From Actinomycetota bacterium (lineage in GTDB: Bacteria > Actinomycetota > Actinomycetes > Actinomycetales > Microbacteriaceae): a stretch of DNA of 9,648 nucleotides. Shown here piece by piece: positions 5,545 to 9,648 of the stretch. The position numbers were made by a program, and so were the translations under genes. Position 1 is the first letter of the stretch; each line of letters begins with the position of its first letter. The notes beneath the pieces are model-generated. The model did no database searches. It was not told the DNA's origin and worked only from the letters and a program-made list of their open reading frames with translations. The stretch covers positions 1 to 9,648 of the forward strand of contig JAQBZV010000024.1 of the NCBI GenBank assembly GCA_027728145.1. Direction: 5' to 3'.

Positions 5545-6714
5545 GTGCGCGAAACCCCACACGATGAGCCCCGCGGGCGTGGGCGGGTGGTCAGGTCCGG
5601 GAATCACCACACAGGTCTCGTTGCTGTTGTGGCAGTGGTGGCGCTTGTCGTGGGTGCTGCGGTCCAGATAGCTTTCCCCCCAACTCCTCGCACCCTGATT
5701 GTGTTGAGTGATCCCGCGGGGAATTCCGCTGAGGCTTTTGGTGACATAGCTCTCTTCGTGGAGTACGACTATCTCCCCGGCAGTGGTCTCTCTGATGTCG
5801 CCGGGTCGGGATCGGTGTATGAGTTGCAACTCCCGGGTGATCCCGTGGACCTTCTCACGGAGTTGGGGAGTGTCTATGGAGTGGAGGGGCAGGCCGGACC
5901 GAGTCAGTTTTTCGATGAGATGTGGCCGGGTTATGTTCTCGGGCCCGAGGACTGGAGTGGCCCCACCCTAAACCTCACCTGGAGCGGAACAGGACCCTGG
6001 TACTACAGCAACCCCGCCGCCTATCAGGAGCCCACCTGCCGGGAGGTTCCCTCCGAGGAGGGCTCCGAGGAGCTGGGCGGGTCTGAGTGTGAGAACCCCG
6101 AGCCCAGTGGACCGCTGCCCAGTCTTGAGGAGGCCACACGCATGGCTGTTGAGTTACTCCAGAAATCAGGTCTCGATGTCACCGAGTCGGACATCACCGT
6201 GTTGGCCGATGATGAGTGGGGGGTTGGCTTGAGCGCCATCCAGCAACTCGAAGGTGCCGACACCGCGTTGGAGTGGAGTGTGTTCTTTGGTCCGGGGCCA
6301 ACTCTGGCGTCGGTGTCGGGTCACGCGGCAACCCCGGTGTCTCGCGGAGAGTTCAGCACGGTGAGCCCTTTGGTTGCCCTGGAAAGACTGGCCTCTGGTC
6401 AATGGTGGGGAAGCCCCGCACCCCTCTATCACTCGGGCTTTGACAGTGTCTTCACTGAGGGTCTTGCGGTGGAGGAATCCTATTACCCAGAGCCCGGTGA
6501 GGTCATCACTTTGACGGTCGAGAGTTCCGAAGAAGCCCCACTACTGGTGTGGGATGCCTCGGGAACCGCGTGGCTGGTCCCCGGCTACATCATGAGACAC
6601 GGCAGCGAGCCGTGGAATGCGTCCGCAGTCATTTCTGTGGAGGAGGGTGTCATTGCGCTGCCTGAACCCACGATGATGGACATCATGCCGTTGCCGGAGG
6701 GAGAGCAATCATGA
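5545..6714 (+). CDS. Membrane-anchored exported protein of unknown function
   Basis: This is a 389-residue protein with an Arg/His-rich cytoplasmic head (1-22), one membrane segment at about residues 23-42 (GLVAVVAVVALVVGAAV) and a long acidic extracytoplasmic domain. I do not recognise a named family. The arrangement matches actinobacterial hypotheticals in which a helix-plus-sheet unit is followed by a C-terminal beta region. The helix-plus-sheet unit here spans about 190-285 and includes SLEEATRMAVELLQKSGLD and then ALEWSVFFGPGPTLASVSGH. The beta region has LLVWDASGTAWLVPGYIM (333-350) and ends in a Pro/Met-rich tail. The only cysteines, 165 and 182, flank an acidic Gly/Ser-rich loop and could form a disulfide. 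The fold around 190-285 is PepSY-like at most, which is inference. The stop overlaps the reductase start in ATGA, so the two are translationally coupled. GTG 5545 is preferred because the longer frame from 5386 overlaps the divergent transporter gene. Confidence 0.85.
   Translation: MRETPHDEPRGRGRVVRSGNHHTGLVAVVAVVALVVGAAVQIAFPPTPRTLIVLSDPAGNSAEAFGDIALFVEYDYLPGSGLSDVAGSGSVYELQLPGDPVDLLTELGSVYGVEGQAGPSQFFDEMWPGYVLGPEDWSGPTLNLTWSGTGPWYYSNPAAYQEPTCREVPSEEGSEELGGSECENPEPSGPLPSLEEATRMAVELLQKSGLDVTESDITVLADDEWGVGLSAIQQLEGADTALEWSVFFGPGPTLASVSGHAATPVSRGEFSTVSPLVALERLASGQWWGSPAPLYHSGFDSVFTEGLAVEESYYPEPGEVITLTVESSEEAPLLVWDASGTAWLVPGYIMRHGSEPWNASAVISVEEGVIALPEPTMMDIMPLPEGEQS
6696..6703 (+). promoter_or_regulatory. 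Ribosome binding site GGAGGGAG for the aldo/keto reductase
   Basis: GGAGGGAG lies inside the end of the upstream gene and stops 7 nt before ATG 6711. Together with the ATGA stop/start overlap it indicates coupled translation of the reductase from the exported-protein mRNA. Confidence 0.7.
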
Positions 6715-7670
6715 CGACTCGAAAACTAGGTCCCTGGGAGGTGTTCCCCATCGGATTGGGGTGCATGAATGTGTCCTGGCCAAGGGGCGCTGCCGTGGAG
6801 GAAGAAACTCGGAGAACTAGTGCAACTCCGGGAATTCAGGCGGGACTCGACGCGGGGGTAACCCTGCTCGATACAGCCGACATCTACGCACCTGCGTGGA
6901 ACCAGGTGGGCCACAACGAGGAATTCGTGGCACAGGCGCTCTCGACGTGGGAAGCAGACCCAGCACGGAAAAAGAAGGTACTTATTGCCACCAAAGGTGG
7001 CATCACCCGAAGCGATGGTGAGAAGTGGGGCCGCAACGGGAGCCTCGAGTATCTGGTGGGAGCGGCAGAGAGCTCCCGCGATCGCCTCGGTGTTGAGGTG
7101 ATTGACCTGTGGCAACATCACAGGCTCGACCCATCCCTGCCCTTTGAGACGCAATTTGAGAACGTTCTCGAGCTCAAAAGTCGAGGAATTGTGAGGGAGG
7201 TCGGGGTCTCGAACTACAACGCCGCGCAACTCACCAAAGCTCTCGATATCGGAGGTGGCCCTGATCAGGGTGGCCTGATTTCGGTGCAGAACGAGTTCAG
7301 CCCGATGTATCGCCACGATCTTGAGGTGTTGGAAATCTGTGAAAACCACGGCATCGCGTTCCTGCCCTGGTCACCACTCGGTGGGTCCAAGAAGGTGAAC
7401 CTAATCACCTCGGGTGAGGCGGGTGACTTCGTGAGTGTGGCTGGCGAGAAAAATGTGACGCCGGAGGCGCTCGTTCTCGCGTGGTTACTGGCCTACTCGC
7501 CGGTGATTATTCCCATTCCCGGGGCAACGAGGGCGGAGACCATCCGCGACTCGGTGTCGGCTGCTGATATCGAGCTCACCGGGGCCGAGGTCGAAGCCCT
7601 CACCGCATCCTTGCCCGAGAGCCTGCCTCGCTCTGAAGAGCTCGAGCCAAGTCCCCCATTTCGGGGATAA
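6711..7670 (+). CDS. Aldo/keto reductase
   Basis: This 319-residue soluble protein is of the aldo/keto reductase superfamily, NAD(P)H-dependent TIM-barrel enzymes that reduce carbonyls to alcohols. The N-terminal LGPWEVFPIGLGCMNVS (6-22) is standard. The catalytic tetrad is intact: Asp54 and Tyr59 in LLDTADIYA, Lys95 in LIATKGG, and His137 in DLWQHHRLDP. Further landmarks are REVGVSNYN (162-170), SVQNEFSP (191-198), AFLPWSPLGG (216-225) and the C-terminal cofactor-binding stretch IPIPGATRAETIRDSV (267-282). The substrate cannot be inferred. Family members in this range often reduce pyridoxal, aldoses or other aldehydes. The gene is translationally coupled to the preceding exported protein, an unusual partner for a cytosolic reductase. 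It ends 3 nt from the stop of the convergent lipoprotein gene. Confidence 0.95.
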   Translation: MTTRKLGPWEVFPIGLGCMNVSWPRGAAVEEETRRTSATPGIQAGLDAGVTLLDTADIYAPAWNQVGHNEEFVAQALSTWEADPARKKKVLIATKGGITRSDGEKWGRNGSLEYLVGAAESSRDRLGVEVIDLWQHHRLDPSLPFETQFENVLELKSRGIVREVGVSNYNAAQLTKALDIGGGPDQGGLISVQNEFSPMYRHDLEVLEICENHGIAFLPWSPLGGSKKVNLITSGEAGDFVSVAGEKNVTPEALVLAWLLAYSPVIIPIPGATRAETIRDSVSAADIELTGAEVEALTASLPESLPRSEELEPSPPFRG

Positions 7671-7673
7671 CCC

Positions 7674-8168
7674 TTAGGTTCCCGAGCTCACGGGGGCTAT
7701 CTCGGCTGCGCCGAGAATGCGCCACCCCTGGTCGGTGTTGATCAGCTCGTAGTAGTAGGTGAAGACTCCGCCAGAGACTGTTCGCACCGTGACCACCGTG
7801 TTGCCGAGGTCCTGGGGAAAGAGAACGCAGTCGCTGAGAGTGTGGGAGCGCGCCTCCAGCAGGCTGGAGTAGCCATCTTGGATGACAACCTCGAAGTTTT
7901 CCAGCGGAACATTCATCTGGAATGCGGGAGCCGCCCATTCGTAGGCACCGGCGTAGTCTCCCGCTCGGAGGGCATTGATTTGTGCGCCAATGGACTGACT
8001 CATGGCTCGCTCGTTGTCCACGTCACAGGGTCCAGGCGCAGAGGGAACAGATGGCTCTGTGGTTTCTTCCTCAACGGGCGGTGCTGGCGGAGAGGCGTCC
8101 CGGGGAGCCTCACCAGCGCAGGACGAGAGCACGATAGCGATTACTACTGCCCAGGGTGCGAGCTTCAT
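7674..8168 (-). CDS. Lipoprotein with a DUF4864-like domain
   Basis: This is a 164-residue predicted lipoprotein. A short signal peptide (MKLAPWAVVIAIVLSSC) ends in a lipobox-like LSSC with Cys17 as the lipidated residue. A Pro/Glu/Ser/Thr-rich linker follows (about 20-47). The C-terminal domain (about 55-158) resembles DUF4864: SIGAQINALRAGDYAGAYEWAAPAF at its start, the IQDGYSSLLEARSHTL block, and a final strand ending TDQGWRILGAAEI. This family looks like a small NTF2-like fold with no known activity, and no catalytic residues are obvious. Cys48 and Cys99 could pair. Translation starts at ATG 8168 with a strong AAAGGAG. The gene is divergent from the MMPL transporter gene (83-nt gap), so both may act at the envelope, but a functional link is only inferred. 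Confidence 0.87.
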   Translation of the reverse strand: MKLAPWAVVIAIVLSSCAGEAPRDASPPAPPVEEETTEPSVPSAPGPCDVDNERAMSQSIGAQINALRAGDYAGAYEWAAPAFQMNVPLENFEVVIQDGYSSLLEARSHTLSDCVLFPQDLGNTVVTVRTVSGGVFTYYYELINTDQGWRILGAAEIAPVSSGT

Positions 8169-8173
8169 GTTCT

Positions 8174-8180
8174 CTCCTTT
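8174..8180 (-). promoter_or_regulatory. Ribosome binding site AAAGGAG for the lipoprotein gene
   Basis: AAAGGAG on the minus strand lies 5 nt before ATG 8168, the best Shine-Dalgarno match in the window. It shows the organism does use leadered translation for some genes. I could not identify a convincing -10 upstream of it within the divergent gap. Confidence 0.8.
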
Positions 8181-8238
8181 CGCGCCATCACTCTCCCAGG
8201 CGGAACTGAACGTTTGTGGGGTGCCGCTGATTCAGGAG

Positions 8239-8244
8239 TAAGTT
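8239..8244 (+). promoter_or_regulatory. Predicted -10 element TAAGTT for a leaderless MMPL transporter mRNA
   Basis: TAAGTT ends 7 nt (ttgagga) before GTG 8252. The GAGGA directly abutting the GTG is too close to act as a normal ribosome binding site, and the AGGAG at 8234-8238 is too far away (13 nt). A leaderless start is therefore the simplest reading, though less clean than the 6-nt cases. Confidence 0.45.
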
Positions 8245-8251
8245 TTGAGGA

Positions 8252-9648
8252 GTGAACGCACTCATTCGCTTTATTACCGGACCCAAGACCGCCTGGGTCA
8301 CGCTCCTCATCGGGCTGATTTTTGCCGTGCTGGCGTTCACGGTATTTGCCGCCGAGGAAACTAACGTCAGTCCCGACACGGGCCTTCCTGATGACTCGGA
8401 AGTCATTCTGGTGGAGCAGGCGTTGGCCGAGATGCCGGGGTCCGAGGGCACGGCAACAGTGGTGGTCCTGGCGAAGTCCTCTGGTGAATTCACCGATGAC
8501 GACGTCACCTGGCTCCAGGGTGAGTTTGATCCCATGATTCAGATGCCCACCGGAGGCGTCAACGAGCTCTTCACCGAGTTCAGCAATGTGGAGGTGATGG
8601 GGGAACTGTTCGTTCCACCGGCGACCATCTCGGAGGACAACACAACCGCCGTCCTCACTATCCCCATGGACGAAATCGACGATGTCGATGAGCAGGCTGA
8701 GCGCATCGCCGAGATCAGGGCGCTCGTCGCGGAAGACGCCCCCAACGGAATTAGCGCATATGTGACCGGTCCCGAGGGGTTCCAGGTTGACCTTGCCGGT
8801 GTCTTTGCGGGCGCAGATTTCACCCTTTTGCTCGCCACCGTGCTGATAGTGATTTTCCTTTTGCTGGTGACCTATCGAAGCCCGATTCTGTGGATTGTTC
8901 CGCTCCTTGTGGTGGGGACTGCCGATGGGATGGCAGGTCAAATCGGTCGGAACGTCGCTGCGTTTTTTAATATCACTGCGGACGGTTCAATCACCGGGAT
9001 TTTGTCAGTCCTTGTGTTTGGTGCGGGGACCAACTACGCCCTTTTGCTCATCGCTCGCTATAAAGAAGAACTCCTCACGATTGAAGACCGCCATGAGGCC
9101 ATGGCCACGGCGGTCAAGGGTGCTGGGCCAGCCATTCTGGCGTCCGGTGGAACGGTGGCTCTGGCTCTGTTGACCCTGAGTTTTGCGGAGCTGGGTGGGA
9201 ACCGGGCTTTGGGTCTCGTCTGCGCGAGTGGAATTGTGGTCGCGATGATTGCGGCTCTCGGCGTTTTGCCGGCGGCCATTGTGGTGTTTGGTCGAGGACT
9301 GTTCTGGCCTTTTGTTCCCCGCTTTGGCGGAGTCAACAAGTCAGAGACGGGGTGGTGGGCGAAGCTCGGTAAGGGTGTGAGCAAGCGCCCCATCACGGTT
9401 GCCATCCTCGGAATCGCAGTTCTCGGAGGCCTCAGTGCGGGAGCCACCGGCATCACCATTGGTCTTCCCGAGACGGAGCAATTCCGCGTGAAGCCGGAAG
9501 CGGTTCTCGGAATTGAGGTGTTGGCCGAAGCGTTCCCCGCGGGCGCTAGTGCACCGACCCAGGTCATCGCCGTGAACGATCGCGCGGAGGACGTTGTCGA
9601 GGCCGCCTTGAAGGCACCGTTGGTTGCTAGTGCCGAAATTGTGAATCA
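8252..9648 (+). CDS. MMPL family transporter (3' truncated)
   Basis: An open frame from GTG 8252 runs past the window end (465 codons seen). It encodes an RND-superfamily MMPL protein, inner-membrane exporters of lipids or other small molecules usually driven by protons. The first membrane segment is at about residues 14-33. A large extracytoplasmic porter loop (about 36-187) follows, containing the family-typical YVTGPEGF (170-177). A cluster of membrane segments starts at about 188: LLLATVLIVIFLLLVTYRSP, then IVPLLVVGTADGM, ITGILSVLVFGAGTNYALLLI, and two more up to about 350. A second half then begins with KRPITVAILGIAVLGG. The position of the conserved Asp in the GxGTDY-type motif of this family is Asn261 (codon AAC 9032-9034), followed by Tyr262. 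The start is supported by the short cytoplasmic MNALIRFITGPK. The substrate is unknown. Confidence 0.93.
   Translation, partial: MNALIRFITGPKTAWVTLLIGLIFAVLAFTVFAAEETNVSPDTGLPDDSEVILVEQALAEMPGSEGTATVVVLAKSSGEFTDDDVTWLQGEFDPMIQMPTGGVNELFTEFSNVEVMGELFVPPATISEDNTTAVLTIPMDEIDDVDEQAERIAEIRALVAEDAPNGISAYVTGPEGFQVDLAGVFAGADFTLLLATVLIVIFLLLVTYRSPILWIVPLLVVGTADGMAGQIGRNVAAFFNITADGSITGILSVLVFGAGTNYALLLIARYKEELLTIEDRHEAMATAVKGAGPAILASGGTVALALLTLSFAELGGNRALGLVCASGIVVAMIAALGVLPAAIVVFGRGLFWPFVPRFGGVNKSETGWWAKLGKGVSKRPITVAILGIAVLGGLSAGATGITIGLPETEQFRVKPEAVLGIEVLAEAFPAGASAPTQVIAVNDRAEDVVEAALKAPLVASAEIVN

Noticed and set aside
6726..7349. 207-codon open frame on the minus strand, antisense to the aldo/keto reductase
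   Set aside because: The plus-strand frame has the complete catalytic tetrad and cofactor motif, and the antisense translation resembles no protein family.
8165..8941. 258-codon open frame on the minus strand, antisense to the MMPL gene
   Set aside because: The translation is rich in His, Arg and Gly with no membrane or domain pattern, and the opposite strand encodes a clear MMPL protein. It also overlaps the lipoprotein start. It is a codon-bias shadow.
1..9648. CRISPR arrays, insertion sequences, attachment sites, phage or toxin-antitoxin genes
   Set aside because: No regularly spaced repeats, transposase motifs, terminal inverted repeats or integrase genes were seen, and the tRNA is not flanked by an evident duplicated 3' end. 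The gene content is ordinary chromosomal.

Overview
The window is a gene-dense piece of an actinobacterial chromosome. By eye the G+C content is in the high fifties. The gene families point to the Microbacteriaceae or a close relative: a ClpC unfoldase followed by a single-domain N-acetylglutamate synthase, a one-TM exported protein beginning with a 'PASVYWRRR'-type head, and an MMPL transporter of the actinobacterial type. Very short intergenic gaps and convergent genes whose stop codons overlap suggest a compact genome, perhaps one of the small-genome freshwater lineages. That family and lifestyle assignment is inference.

Layout. At 1-1169 is the C-terminal part of clpC. Then come a GNAT acetyltransferase of the actinobacterial ArgA type (1186-1701) and a small membrane-anchored exported protein (1771-2349), which converges on radA (3698-2346, minus strand). 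radA is divergent from tRNA-Ser(CGA) (3768-3857), which is followed by trhO, a rhodanese-family tRNA U34 hydroxylase (3883-4773). trhO converges on a VIT1/CCC1-family metal transporter gene (5480-4770, minus). That gene is divergent from an unrecognised membrane-anchored exported protein (5545-6714), whose stop overlaps the start of an aldo/keto reductase gene (6711-7670). The reductase gene converges on a DUF4864-like lipoprotein gene (8168-7674, minus). That in turn is divergent from an MMPL-family membrane transporter (8252 to the window end, 3' truncated).

These are mostly unrelated housekeeping and envelope genes: protein quality control, arginine biosynthesis, recombination, translation and tRNA modification, metal transport, redox, lipid or small-molecule export. 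The only clear translational coupling is between the unknown exported protein and the aldo/keto reductase. I found no mobile element, CRISPR array, phage gene or obvious new multi-gene system.

The most striking signal is regulatory. Six of the eight protein genes whose starts are visible have no useful Shine-Dalgarno sequence. Instead each carries a TANNNT -10 hexamer ending 6 nt (five genes) or 7 nt (one gene) before an ATG or GTG, which is the geometry expected for leaderless mRNAs. The tRNA has the same arrangement, so its transcript should begin at or within a base of the mature 5' end. The two genes without this geometry have a purine-rich ribosome binding site (5545) or a strong AAAGGAG (8168). 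The translationally coupled reductase, counted apart from these eight, also has a good ribosome binding site.
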